Shown one piece after another: positions 36,893 through 45,259 of a stretch of DNA of 64,000 nucleotides. Below the pieces are notes generated by a model. The model did not search any database. It saw nothing but the letters and a program-made list of their open reading frames with translations, and had not been told where the DNA came from. The position numbers and the translations under genes were made by a program. How positions within the stretch are numbered: the stretch's first letter is position 1; every line of letters starts with the position of its first letter. Source of the DNA: CAYWVR01 sp964461715 (GTDB lineage Bacteria; Planctomycetota; Phycisphaerae; FEN-1346); NCBI GenBank assembly GCA_964461715.1, contig CAYWVR010000016.1, forward strand, positions 15,501-79,500. Direction: 5' to 3'.

Positions 36893-37564
36893 TCAGGAGG
36901 TGTCGGTCTTGCGGGCGGCGGCGTGGCGGACGATCTCCCCGGTGCACAGGAACACGATGTCCTCGGCGATGTTGGTGCAGAGGTCGCCGATGCGTTCCAG
37001 GGCCCGCCCCAGCAGGATCATCGTCAGGCACTTGTCGACGTCCTTGCGGAGCTCCGGATCGTCCAGCACCTGCCGCACGAAGGCCCGGTAGGCCCGGTTG
37101 ATGTCGCGGTCGGCGGCGATGACCTCGCGGGCGGTCTCGGCGTCGCGCGTCGAGAGGAGGCGGACGGTGCGGGAAAGCGAGCGGCGGGTCTGGGCGACCA
37201 GGTCCCGATACTCCGGGTGGTCGCGCATCTCGATGTGCTCGGCCACCAGGTGCTTGACGCGGCGGCCGATGTGGGCGGCCTTGTCGGCGATGCGTTCCAG
37301 GTCGTTGTTGGCCTTGATGACGAAGCAGAGGGTCCGCAGGTCGATCGCCGTGGGCTGGTACAGGGCCAGGAGGCGGATGCACTCGCGCTCGATGGCCACC
37401 TCCTCGCGGTCGATGGCCGTGTCGCTCTCGTCGACCTCCTCGCCGGCGATGATGTTGCCTTCGTCGGCGGCGCGGAGGGCCTCCTCGACGTGTTCTTCGA
37501 CCCTCAGGCCCATCCGGTCCAACTGGAGCACCAGTTTCTCGATGCTCTTCGCAAGTTCCGACAT
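36893..37564 (-). CDS. phoU: Phosphate signalling complex protein PhoU
   Basis: 223 aa, all helical, with the two PhoU repeats. The metal-binding blocks are IKANNDLERIADKAAHIGRR in the first half and LLGRALERIGDLCTNIAEDI in the second. PhoU links Pst transporter activity to the PhoR kinase and keeps the Pho regulon off when phosphate is plentiful. ATG at 37564 behind GGGAGCGG. It follows pstB by 177 nt, which may hold a separate promoter. The order pstS-pstC-pstA-pstB-phoU is the classical one. Confidence 0.96.
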   Translation of the reverse strand: MSELAKSIEKLVLQLDRMGLRVEEHVEEALRAADEGNIIAGEEVDESDTAIDREEVAIERECIRLLALYQPTAIDLRTLCFVIKANNDLERIADKAAHIGRRVKHLVAEHIEMRDHPEYRDLVAQTRRSLSRTVRLLSTRDAETAREVIAADRDINRAYRAFVRQVLDDPELRKDVDKCLTMILLGRALERIGDLCTNIAEDIVFLCTGEIVRHAAARKTDTS

Positions 37565-37741
37565 GAACCGCTCCCGGCCGCGCCACGGCCCGGAGGTCGA
37601 CGGAGCGACCTCCACGTTCCTCTCACCCGGCCCTCGCGCCCGGCGGGCGGGGGGCCTCCGAAACCGCGCCCGGGCGCGCCGCCCGGGGCCTTCTCCACCT
37701 TACCCGCTCGGCGCCCGGGAAACGTCGGAAAAAAGCGCGTC

Positions 37742-38608
37742 TCAGCCGAAGCGGCCCGTGATGTAGTCTTCGGTCTGGGGTTCGCGCGGCTTCGTAAAGA
37801 TATTCGTCGTCACGTCGTACTCGATGAGTTTACCCAAACAGAAAAAGGCGGTCCGGTCGCTGACGCGGGCGGCCTGCTGCATGTTATGGGTAACGATGAC
37901 GATGGTGTAGTCGGCCTTGAGCTCGGCGATGAGTTCCTCGATGCGCCCGGAGGCGATGGGGTCGAGGGCCGAGCACGGCTCGTCCATCAGGAGGACCTTC
38001 GGGCGCGTGGCCAGGGCCCGAGCGATGCAGAGCCGCTGCTGTTGGCCGCCGGAGAGGCCGAGGGCGGACTTCTTGAGGTCGTCCTTGACCTCGTCCCAGA
38101 GGGCCGCCGCCCGCAGGCACTCCTCGACGGCCCGATCGAGGGCCCCGCGTCCGCGGGTCCCCTGGAGGCGGGGACCGTAGGCGACGTTCTCGTAGATGGT
38201 CTTCGGAAAGGGGTTGGGCTTCTGGAAGACCATGCCCACCTGCTGGCGGAGGTGGACCAGGTTGATGCGCTTGTCGTAGACGTCGGTGCCGCCGACCTCC
38301 AGACGCCCCTCGGCCCGGGTGTGGGGGATGAGGTCGTTCATGCGGTTGATCGATCGAAGGAACGTGCTCTTGCCACACCCCGAGGGCCCGATGATGGCCG
38401 TGACGGAGCACGGGTAGACGTCCATGGAGATCTCCCGGACGCCGGCCTTCTCCCCGTAGAAGAGGGAAAAGTCGCGGCTGCAGATGATGGCGGTGCCGGC
38501 TTCCTCGGGGGATTCCATCTCGGTTCGCGTGCTGGAGGCTTGCGGGACGGGGGGCGAGGAACGGGACGCCTCCGTCGAGGGTTCGGTCATCGGGTCCACG
38601 CGCGACAT
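37742..38608 (-). CDS. pstB: Phosphate ABC transporter ATP-binding protein
   Basis: 288 aa. Walker A GPSGCGKSTFLR, Q-loop MVFQKPNPFPKTIYENVAYG, signature LSGGQQQRLCIARAL and Walker B KVLLMDEPCSALDPIA are intact and specific to PstB. The first 40 or so residues (Ser/Pro/Glu-rich, before AIICSRDFSLFYGE) are a low-complexity extension absent from the E. coli protein. The ATG at 38608 follows GGGGAGCC; another at 38590 is possible. It lies 55 nt downstream of pstA. Confidence 0.96.
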   Translation of the reverse strand: MSRVDPMTEPSTEASRSSPPVPQASSTRTEMESPEEAGTAIICSRDFSLFYGEKAGVREISMDVYPCSVTAIIGPSGCGKSTFLRSINRMNDLIPHTRAEGRLEVGGTDVYDKRINLVHLRQQVGMVFQKPNPFPKTIYENVAYGPRLQGTRGRGALDRAVEECLRAAALWDEVKDDLKKSALGLSGGQQQRLCIARALATRPKVLLMDEPCSALDPIASGRIEELIAELKADYTIVIVTHNMQQAARVSDRTAFFCLGKLIEYDVTTNIFTKPREPQTEDYITGRFG

Positions 38609-38663
38609 TCTAGGCTCCCCGGACTCGCCGTTCAATGCGGAATGGGTCTCGTGGGGCAAACGC

Positions 38664-40301
38664 TCACGATCCTCTCAGCTTGCGGCTGACGCGCCAGCGC
38701 AGGGCGATGGCCGTCACGTTCAACACCAGGACCAGGGCCACCAGCGTCGTGACCATGCCCCACTGCTGGTGGGGGACCATGGCGGCGATGCGATCCGAGA
38801 CGGCCAGATCGTAGGCCCCGTAGGAGAGGGCCCGCGTCTGGCTGAAGAGCCAGTCGAAGGGCGGCCAGCCGCCGAGGTCCAGGGCCCCCGTGCTCACGGC
38901 CACGGCGCCGGTGAAGAGGATGGGGGCGGTCTCTCCGGCGGCGCGGCTCATGGAGAGGATGACGCCCGTCAGGACGCCCGGCAGGGCCGCCGGAAGCTGG
39001 ACCGTCAGGAAGCATCGCAACCGGCTCGCCCCCAGGGCCAGGGCCGCCTCCTTGTACGTCAGGGGCACCGACCGGATGGCCTCCTCGCTGGCCCGAATGA
39101 TGACCGGCAGAATGAGCACGGCCATCGTCAGCGACGCCGCCAGCACGCACCGCTGCCCGTTCAGGATGGCCACGAAGAACGCCAGCCCGAAGAGGCCGAA
39201 GACGATGCTCGGGACGCCCGCCAGCGTGTTGATGCACATCCGGATGCCGCGCACCACCCGGTTCTCGCCCGCCACTTCCACCAGGTAGGCCGCCGAGATG
39301 ACGCCCACCGGGAAGGCAAAAAGGACCGCCAGGACGGTGATCACCAACGTGCCGACGATCTCCGGCCCCACCCCGCCGAAGAAGTGCCCCGGGATCGAAT
39401 CGTCCACGAAGTACCGCAGGTAGAGCGTCAGCTTGGGGCGGAGCATCGCGTCGACGTGCTCCCGCACGTAGGGGAAGAGCGGCGCGAGACGGGTGCCGAC
39501 GAACTGCGCCTCGCGGGGGATACGCTTCTTGACGAGGACGTCCGACCCTTCCGCGGACACCCAGACCTCGGCGTAGTAGAGGTTGTCGAGGACGCGGCGG
39601 GCCATGTCCATGCGGGTACGGCCATACTGGTTCATCTCCAGCGGGGGCCGGGGCGCGCCAAGGCGGGGCCCGAAAAGCTCGCGGACGGCCGTCTGGACCT
39701 CTGCGAGGGCGGCGGCGTACTCCGCGCGGTGCGCCAGGTCCACCTCCTCGAGGGTCTGCCGATACTGCCGCGCCAGCTCGAACAGCTCCATGCCGACCGT
39801 GCCCCGGAGGCGCGTCTCGTCCGCCTCGGCGAGGACGGCCGCCAGGTGCGCCTCGGCCACCTCCTTGTCGGTGGCGCGAAAGGCCTCGACGAGGCGGTCG
39901 CGGAGGCGCCGGGCGAAGCGGGTGATTTCGAGGCGCTCCGGGACGGGCAGGTGGCGGTTCCGGAGCTGCTTGTCGAGCTCGGCGGTGGCGTGGGAGACCT
40001 CCTTCTCGAGGCCTTCGACGTCCAGACCCCGGGCGAAGGCGTCGAGCCGCTCGTAGACGGGCCGGCGCGCGGCCTCGGCCGCAACGACCTCGGCCTCGAT
40101 GGCCTGCTGATCGCCCCGGCCGTACTGCTCGAACTGGCGCTTGCGGAACTCGATCGTCCCGTAGAACACGACCGCCGAGGTCCCGCGCCACACCATCGGC
40201 GCCAGGATGACCACCAGGGCCGCCGCAATCAGGCTTACCGAGAAGATCGACAGCCCCGTGAACCCCTTGTCCGTCAGCCTCCTCAGGCTCATGTTGCTCA
40301 T
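38664..40301 (-). CDS. pstA: Phosphate ABC transporter permease PstA with a large insertion
   Basis: 545 aa, almost twice the length of the E. coli protein. The first membrane segment (about 14-36, LSIFSVSLIAAALVVILAP) is followed by about 260 hydrophilic, mostly helical residues (EFRKRQFEQYGRGD to DAMLRPKLTLYLR). The permease core then resumes with VGTLVITVLAVLFAFPVGV and the cytoplasmic EAALALGASRLRCFLTVQLP loop that contacts PstB. The insert would sit on the outer side of the membrane between segments 1 and 2. The ATG at 40301 overlaps the pstC stop by four bases. The transporter role is secure; the insert has no assignable function. Confidence 0.95.
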   Translation of the reverse strand: MSNMSLRRLTDKGFTGLSIFSVSLIAAALVVILAPMVWRGTSAVVFYGTIEFRKRQFEQYGRGDQQAIEAEVVAAEAARRPVYERLDAFARGLDVEGLEKEVSHATAELDKQLRNRHLPVPERLEITRFARRLRDRLVEAFRATDKEVAEAHLAAVLAEADETRLRGTVGMELFELARQYRQTLEEVDLAHRAEYAAALAEVQTAVRELFGPRLGAPRPPLEMNQYGRTRMDMARRVLDNLYYAEVWVSAEGSDVLVKKRIPREAQFVGTRLAPLFPYVREHVDAMLRPKLTLYLRYFVDDSIPGHFFGGVGPEIVGTLVITVLAVLFAFPVGVISAAYLVEVAGENRVVRGIRMCINTLAGVPSIVFGLFGLAFFVAILNGQRCVLAASLTMAVLILPVIIRASEEAIRSVPLTYKEAALALGASRLRCFLTVQLPAALPGVLTGVILSMSRAAGETAPILFTGAVAVSTGALDLGGWPPFDWLFSQTRALSYGAYDLAVSDRIAAMVPHQQWGMVTTLVALVLVLNVTAIALRWRVSRKLRGS

Positions 40302-41311
40302 GACGAGGTCGCCCCCTTGCCGCGCATGCGGCCGAGCAGGGCCTCGGTCACGAGGTTGAGACCGAAGGTGAACAGGAGCAGCAGCAGGCCGATGGTGAAG
40401 AGGCACCGGTAATGGACCGATCCCTGGACGGTCTCGCCCATCTCCTGGGCGATGGTGGCGGTCATCGTGCGGACCGACTGCGTGAGGTCGTACCAGGGGT
40501 CGGGGACCTGGGCGGCCATGCCCGTGGCCATCAGCACGACCATCGTCTCGCCGATGGCCCGCATCATGCCGAGGATGACGGCGGCGATGATGCCGTTGTG
40601 GGCGGCAGGGACGACCACCTTCAGGAGCGTCTCAGCCCGGGTGGCCCCGAGACCGTAGGAGGCCTCCCTCAACTCCCGCCCCACGGCCGTCAGCGAGTCC
40701 TCCGAGACGCTGACGATCGTCGGGATGGCCATGATGGCCAGCATCAGGCCCCCATTCAGGACGTTTTTGCCCGAGGACATGCCGAACCAGTTCTGCAGCG
40801 CGGGCACGACGACCATCAGGGCGAAGAACCCGTAGGCCACCGACGGGATCGCCGCCAGCACCTCCACCACCGGCTTGACGAACTGGCGGAGGGTGAAGGA
40901 CATGATGTCCGAGAGGCACATGGCCGTCATCAGGCCGATGGGCACGGCGATGGCGAGGGCCGTGATTGTGACGTAGAGCGTGCCGACGATGATGGCCAGC
41001 ACGCCGAACTGGGGCGGCTCGGCCTGGGGATGCCAGGCGGTGCGTGTCAGGATTTCGCCGAGACGGGCCCAGAGGTGGGCCAGCATGTCCGAGAGGGTCT
41101 CGCCCGCGATGAGGAACGGGATCGCCTCGGCCACGATGTAGACGAGGATCAGCAGAACCGCCAGGACGCTGGAGGCGGCGACAAGGAACAACAGCGCGCG
41201 CCCGAGGAGGCTCCCCACATAGCCGAGGAGGTCCTGGCGAGCCGTCAACAGAAGCGGCCGCCTGAACTGGAAATCGGCGGCGGCCGCCTCGGTGGCCTGG
41301 TCACGCGTCAC
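40298..41311 (-). CDS. pstC: Phosphate ABC transporter permease PstC
   Basis: 337 aa. Six membrane segments are visible after an N-terminal cytoplasmic stretch. Blocks such as FVKPVVEVLAAIPSVAYGFF and REASYGLGATRAETLLKVVVP (the loop facing PstB) and MMRAIGETMVVLMATG are typical. The start is a GTG at 41311 with AGGAG upstream. A loop of about 45 residues after the first membrane segment (ARLGEILTRTAWHPQAEPPQ) is somewhat long. The pstS gene ends 37 nt upstream. Confidence 0.96.
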   Translation of the reverse strand: MTRDQATEAAAADFQFRRPLLLTARQDLLGYVGSLLGRALLFLVAASSVLAVLLILVYIVAEAIPFLIAGETLSDMLAHLWARLGEILTRTAWHPQAEPPQFGVLAIIVGTLYVTITALAIAVPIGLMTAMCLSDIMSFTLRQFVKPVVEVLAAIPSVAYGFFALMVVVPALQNWFGMSSGKNVLNGGLMLAIMAIPTIVSVSEDSLTAVGRELREASYGLGATRAETLLKVVVPAAHNGIIAAVILGMMRAIGETMVVLMATGMAAQVPDPWYDLTQSVRTMTATIAQEMGETVQGSVHYRCLFTIGLLLLLFTFGLNLVTEALLGRMRGKGATSS

Positions 41312-41348
41312 GACGGTCTCCTGGGGCGGCCGGGGGCCGGGGGCCCGG

Positions 41349-42236
41349 CTACTGGGTCATCGGGATGAAGCCCTTGGCCTCGACGATTTCCTCCCCCTCC
41401 TCGGTCAGGTGGAACGTGCAGAAGAGGAACACCTTCGAGCCCAGCTTCGGGTACCCCGCCGTGAACAGGAAGAGCGGCCGGGCCACGGGATATTTCCCGG
41501 AGGCGATGGTCTTCGGCGTGGGGGCCACCCCGTTGACCTCCAGGGCCTTGACGTTCTCGTCCACGAACCCGTACCCCAGGTAGCCGATGGCCGCCGGGTT
41601 GGCCGCGATGGTCGCGTGCATGTCGGGATTGCCGCTCACCGTCTGGACGCCGCCGGCCATCTCCTGCTTGGCCATCACCTTGTCGTGGAACACCTCGTAC
41701 GTGCCGGAGGAGGTGTCGCGGCTGATGGCGACGATGGCGCGGTCCGGGCCGCCCAGGTCCTTCCAGTTGGTGATCTTGGCCTGGTAGATGTCGCGGATCT
41801 GATCGCCCGAGAGGGCCGAGACCGGGTTCGACGGATGGACCGACACGCACACGCCATCCATGGCCACCGCGTGGGCCACGGGCAGGATGCCCTTGTCGGC
41901 CGCCGTCTTGAACTCCTTCTCCTTCATGAAGCGGCTCATGGGGGCGATGTCGCAATGCCCGTCGAGGAGGGCCTTGGCCCCGTCGCCGCTGCCCGTCTTG
42001 GTGACGGTGATCTCGAAATCCGGGTACTGCCCCATGAAGGCCTCGGCGAAGGCGTCGACGATGGGGCCGACGGTCGTCGAGCCGTTCAGGGCAAGCTTGT
42101 TCTGGTCGGTTTCCCGCATCGTCGGGGCGGCCTCGGGCCTTTCCGGGGCCGGGGCCGACGGCTCCGATTCACACCCCGCCCCCACGACCAGGCCCACCCA
42201 CACCATCGCCACCACGGCTGCCGCGCGCATCATCAT
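41349..42236 (-). CDS. pstS: Phosphate-binding lipoprotein PstS
   Basis: 295 aa. The N-terminus is a lipoprotein signal (MRAAAVVAMVWVGLVVGAGC) with the lipobox Cys. The phosphate-binding blocks are LNGSTTVGPIVDAF, SRDTSSGTYEVFHDKVM and VSGNPDMHATIAANPAAIGY, as in the PBP-like family. Three ATG codons lie in a row; 42236 is the first and follows GGAAAGGA. It is the first gene of pstSCAB-phoU and its promoter carries a Pho-box array at 42361-42415. Confidence 0.96.
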   Translation of the reverse strand: MMMRAAAVVAMVWVGLVVGAGCESEPSAPAPERPEAAPTMRETDQNKLALNGSTTVGPIVDAFAEAFMGQYPDFEITVTKTGSGDGAKALLDGHCDIAPMSRFMKEKEFKTAADKGILPVAHAVAMDGVCVSVHPSNPVSALSGDQIRDIYQAKITNWKDLGGPDRAIVAISRDTSSGTYEVFHDKVMAKQEMAGGVQTVSGNPDMHATIAANPAAIGYLGYGFVDENVKALEVNGVAPTPKTIASGKYPVARPLFLFTAGYPKLGSKVFLFCTFHLTEEGEEIVEAKGFIPMTQ

Positions 42237-42360
42237 CGTGGTTCCTTTCCGTCTGACACAACCGTTCCTCTCGGTCCGCTGGCCATCCGGGACCACCCCG
42301 GCTCAGGTATGGGGCATGGACAGACTCGCCCCGTTCCCGCTCTCGCCACGGCCGGCGGCG

Positions 42361-42415
42361 ATTGTGCCCATTTTGCCTTAAGAGGGCGCTTGTCGCGCAT
42401 TAAGATTGGATTAAG
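42361..42415 (-). promoter_or_regulatory. Pho-box array and promoter of pstS (shared pstS/phoB intergenic region)
   Basis: TTAAG units on the plus strand begin at 42378, 42400 and 42411, with a degenerate unit at 42389, so all fall on an 11-bp register. Reading toward pstS, the last CTTAA is followed by exactly 11 nt and CACAAT (42366-42361), the same geometry as at the porin promoter. On the other side, phoB has a TAGAAT at 42455-42460 just before its start; control of phoB by the same array is possible. Confidence 0.75.
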
Positions 42416-42469
42416 GTTGACGCGAGGGTATTGTGTGCGTAAATCCGGGGTGGTTAGAATGCTGCTGCC

Positions 42470-43189
42470 ATGAGCAAGAAACGCATTCTCCTGGTCGAGG
42501 ACGAGCGCGATATGGCCGAGCTGGTGGCCATGCGCCTGAAGCGCGAGGGATACCTCGTGGACCTCGCCTATGACGGAAAGGAAGGCCTGGAGAAGGTCCG
42601 GGCCGACCCGCCCGACCTGGCCATCCTCGACCTCATGCTGCCGCGCATGTCCGGCACGGATCTGGCCAATGAGATTCGCCACGACCCGCGCACCACGAAC
42701 CTGCCGATCATCATGCTGACGGCCAAGAGCGAGGAGAGCGACGTCGTCGTCGGCCTCCAGCTCGGGGCCGACGATTACGTCACCAAGCCCTTCAGCATGT
42801 CCGTGCTCGTGGCCCGGGTGGCCGCGGTGCTGAGGCGCTGCGCCGCCCTCGACGCCGCCGGCGCCGGCCCCCTGAAGGTCGGGCCTCTCGCGATCGATCG
42901 AGAGCGGCACCAGGTGGAGGTGGACGGCAAGGTGGTCAGCCTGACGCTGACCGAGTTTCGCATCCTGCTGGCCCTGGCCGCCGCCCGGGGACGGGTCCTG
43001 ACGCGCAATCAGCTCATCGACCAGGCCATGGGCATCAACGCCGTCGTCACGGACCGCACCATCGACGTCCACCTCACCGCCCTGCGCCGCAAACTCGGCG
43101 ACGCCCGCGACATGATCGAAACGGTGCGCGGCGTCGGCTATCGGTTGACAACCGAAAGCACCCTCGAAGACGACGATGATACGACGTAG
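42470..43189 (+). CDS. phoB: Phosphate response regulator PhoB (OmpR family)
   Basis: 239 aa. The receiver domain has the acidic pocket (VEDERD), phosphoacceptor Asp54 in ILDLMLPRM, and the conserved Thr and Lys (MLTAKSEESD, YVTKPFS). A C-terminal winged helix (about 145-235) has LTLTEFRILLALAAARGRVLT and RTIDVHLTALRRKLG. It binds 11-bp-phased direct repeats as a head-to-tail dimer, which fits the arrays found here. Its end overlaps phoR by 14 nt. Confidence 0.94.
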   Translation: MSKKRILLVEDERDMAELVAMRLKREGYLVDLAYDGKEGLEKVRADPPDLAILDLMLPRMSGTDLANEIRHDPRTTNLPIIMLTAKSEESDVVVGLQLGADDYVTKPFSMSVLVARVAAVLRRCAALDAAGAGPLKVGPLAIDRERHQVEVDGKVVSLTLTEFRILLALAAARGRVLTRNQLIDQAMGINAVVTDRTIDVHLTALRRKLGDARDMIETVRGVGYRLTTESTLEDDDDTT

Positions 43190-45017
43190 TCTCTTCACCA
43201 AGCTGTTCCTCGGCAACCTCCTCATCCTGGTGCTCATTGTCTCGGCATCGGGGATCGTGGCCTATGTTTCGCTCGAGGACTACGTCTCCGCGCTCTCGGC
43301 CGCTCACCAGGAGCGCGTGGCCGCGTTGCTGGCGCGCATGGTCGAGTCGCTGGGCCCGGCCCCGGAGCCGACGCTCGATCGGATGGTCAAAGGCCTGGCC
43401 CGTCCGAAGGACGCCCCCGGCATCGACGTGGCCGAGGCCCTGCCCTACGCCGACGTGCGGCTCACCCTCGTGGCCGCCGACGGTCACGTCATGGCCGACT
43501 CGGTCGCCGACCCGCTCACGATGAGGAACCACCGGACGCCGGACCGGCGGGAGCTATTGGCGGCGTTCGAGGGCCGGCCCGGCATCGACATCCGCCGCAG
43601 CGACACCCTGGGCGTCTGGTTCCGCTACGTGGCCCGGCCGGTGGTGCGCAACGGGCAGGTCGTGGCGGCCGCCCGGACGGCCATGCCCCTGAAGGGCCTG
43701 GCACAAGGGACGGGCGTCCTGCGCAACGTCCTGTTCTGGGCCTCGGTGACGGCCCTGGCGGCGGGGGTGCTCCTGGCCGTCTTCATCAACGGCATCTGGT
43801 ACGCCCCCCTGCGCCGGATCACCATCGCCGCCCGCCGCATCGCCGCCGGCAACCTCGGCGGACGGGCCCGCATCACCGGCTCCGACGAACTGGCCCAGCT
43901 CGGGACGGCGCTGAACGCCATGCGCGACAATCTCGCCGGGCAGATCCGCCTCATCTCCGCCCAGCGCGAGGACCTCCGGACCGTCGTCAACAACCTCCGC
44001 GAAGGCGTCCTCGCCCTGGACGCCGAGGAGCACATCGTCCTGATGAACCAGGCCGCCCGCGACCTCCTGACCCCGGAAGCCGAGGAGGACGCCGTCGGAC
44101 GCCACATCCAGGCCGTCGTCCGCATCGCCGACGTCGTCGAAATTTACGAGGAGGCCGTCCGCGGCGGACGCCCCGCCGGACGCCAGATCGAGGTCGAACA
44201 GCGGGGGCAGCGGCGGCACCTGGACGTCCATGCCACCCCCCTGACCCTCCCCCGCGCAAACGAGATCGGGGGCCTCCTGGTGGTGCGCGACGTCACGGAC
44301 CTGGCCCGCACCGCCGCCGTCAAGGCCGAGTTCGTCGCCAACGCCTCCCACGAGTTGCGCACCCCCCTGGCCACCGTGCGGGCGGCGGTCGATTCGCTCC
44401 TCGCGGTCCCGCCCGACGACGTCGAGGCGCTCGAGAAAATCTCCTCGATCCTCGACCGGCACGTCGCGCGCCTCGAAAACCTGACCATCGATCTGCTGGA
44501 CCTGCACATCGTCGAGGGGACGCGCAAGCCGCTGGCCCTCTCGGAGATTCGCCTCGGGGCCCTGGCCGACTGGCTCCGGTCCAACTTCGCCCTCAAGGCC
44601 GCCGATAAGCAGGTCCGCCTCGACGTGCAGACCGAGGACCCCGAGCACGCCCTCCGCTCCGACCGCAAGCTCCTGGAGCTGATCCTCCACAACCTCGTCG
44701 ACAACGCCATCAAGTTCACCCCGCCCGGCGGACGTGTCGAGTGCCGCCTCCAACGCGACACCGCCACCGTCGAGATGTGCGTCGCCGACACCGGGTGCGG
44801 CATCCGGCCCGAGGACCAGCCCCGCGTCTTCGAGCGGTTCTACCAGGCCGACACGTCCCGCAGCGGCGACGCGCAGATGCGCGGCACGGGCCTCGGCCTG
44901 GCCATCGTCAAGCACGCCGCCGAGCGCCTCGGCGCCCAGGTCCGTCTCGAGAGCGAGCTCGGCCGGGGCACGACCGTCTGCGTCGGCGTCCCCGACCGCG
45001 GCGCCGCCGTCGTGTGA
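43176..45017 (+). CDS. phoR: Phosphate sensor histidine kinase PhoR
   Basis: 613 aa. Two membrane segments (about 8-29 and 184-206) enclose an extracytoplasmic domain of about 155 residues. A HAMP linker, a PAS domain (about 255-365), a HisKA domain with phosphoacceptor His392 (FVANASHELRTPL) and a HATPase domain (N box HNLVDNAIKFT, G boxes DTGCGI and GTGLGLAI) follow. E. coli PhoR has no large periplasmic domain, whereas Firmicute-type PhoR does, so this form could sense an extracellular signal as well. The start overlaps phoB. Confidence 0.93.
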   Translation: MIRRSLFTKLFLGNLLILVLIVSASGIVAYVSLEDYVSALSAAHQERVAALLARMVESLGPAPEPTLDRMVKGLARPKDAPGIDVAEALPYADVRLTLVAADGHVMADSVADPLTMRNHRTPDRRELLAAFEGRPGIDIRRSDTLGVWFRYVARPVVRNGQVVAAARTAMPLKGLAQGTGVLRNVLFWASVTALAAGVLLAVFINGIWYAPLRRITIAARRIAAGNLGGRARITGSDELAQLGTALNAMRDNLAGQIRLISAQREDLRTVVNNLREGVLALDAEEHIVLMNQAARDLLTPEAEEDAVGRHIQAVVRIADVVEIYEEAVRGGRPAGRQIEVEQRGQRRHLDVHATPLTLPRANEIGGLLVVRDVTDLARTAAVKAEFVANASHELRTPLATVRAAVDSLLAVPPDDVEALEKISSILDRHVARLENLTIDLLDLHIVEGTRKPLALSEIRLGALADWLRSNFALKAADKQVRLDVQTEDPEHALRSDRKLLELILHNLVDNAIKFTPPGGRVECRLQRDTATVEMCVADTGCGIRPEDQPRVFERFYQADTSRSGDAQMRGTGLGLAIVKHAAERLGAQVRLESELGRGTTVCVGVPDRGAAVV

Positions 45018-45070
45018 GCTCGCCGGGGTGGATGGGGGGTCTCGCACCACGGCTTCATCCGCAAGGGCCC

Positions 45071-45099
45071 TTGCATGGATTCAGCGCAATTGGTATAAT
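45071..45099 (+). promoter_or_regulatory. Sigma-70-type promoter of the kamA operon
   Basis: TTGCAT at 45071-45076, a 17-bp spacer and a perfect TATAAT at 45094-45099. Transcription from about 45106 gives a leader of about 155 nt before kamA. Confidence 0.75.
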
Positions 45100-45228
45100 C
45101 AGGCCCAATGAAACAGGCTAGGCCCAGTGCTGAGGCTGTTTTCCGGCGAGACTGCATCCGCCCTGCTCGCTGATTCCCTTGCCCTTTTCTTGTGATGCAC
45201 ACGGTCCATTACGGGCCGTGGGCGCACG

Positions 45229-45255
45229 GTAAAGTCTTATCGCATAAGGATTTAC
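45229..45255 (+). promoter_or_regulatory. Hairpin covering the kamA ribosome-binding site
   Basis: GTAAA and CTTAT pair with ATAAG and TTTAC around a CGC loop, with two mismatched positions between the paired blocks. The 3' arm contains AAGGA, the only Shine-Dalgarno-like sequence before the ATG at 45260. Folding would therefore hide the ribosome-binding site. Another hairpin (cacgg/ccgtg) lies just upstream at about 45198-45220. Confidence 0.5.
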
Positions 45256-45259
45256 GAAC

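Noticed and set aside
45106..45259. Lysine riboswitch in the kamA leader
   Set aside because: The leader is about 155 nt and I could not find the conserved multi-helix core; only two simple hairpins are visible.
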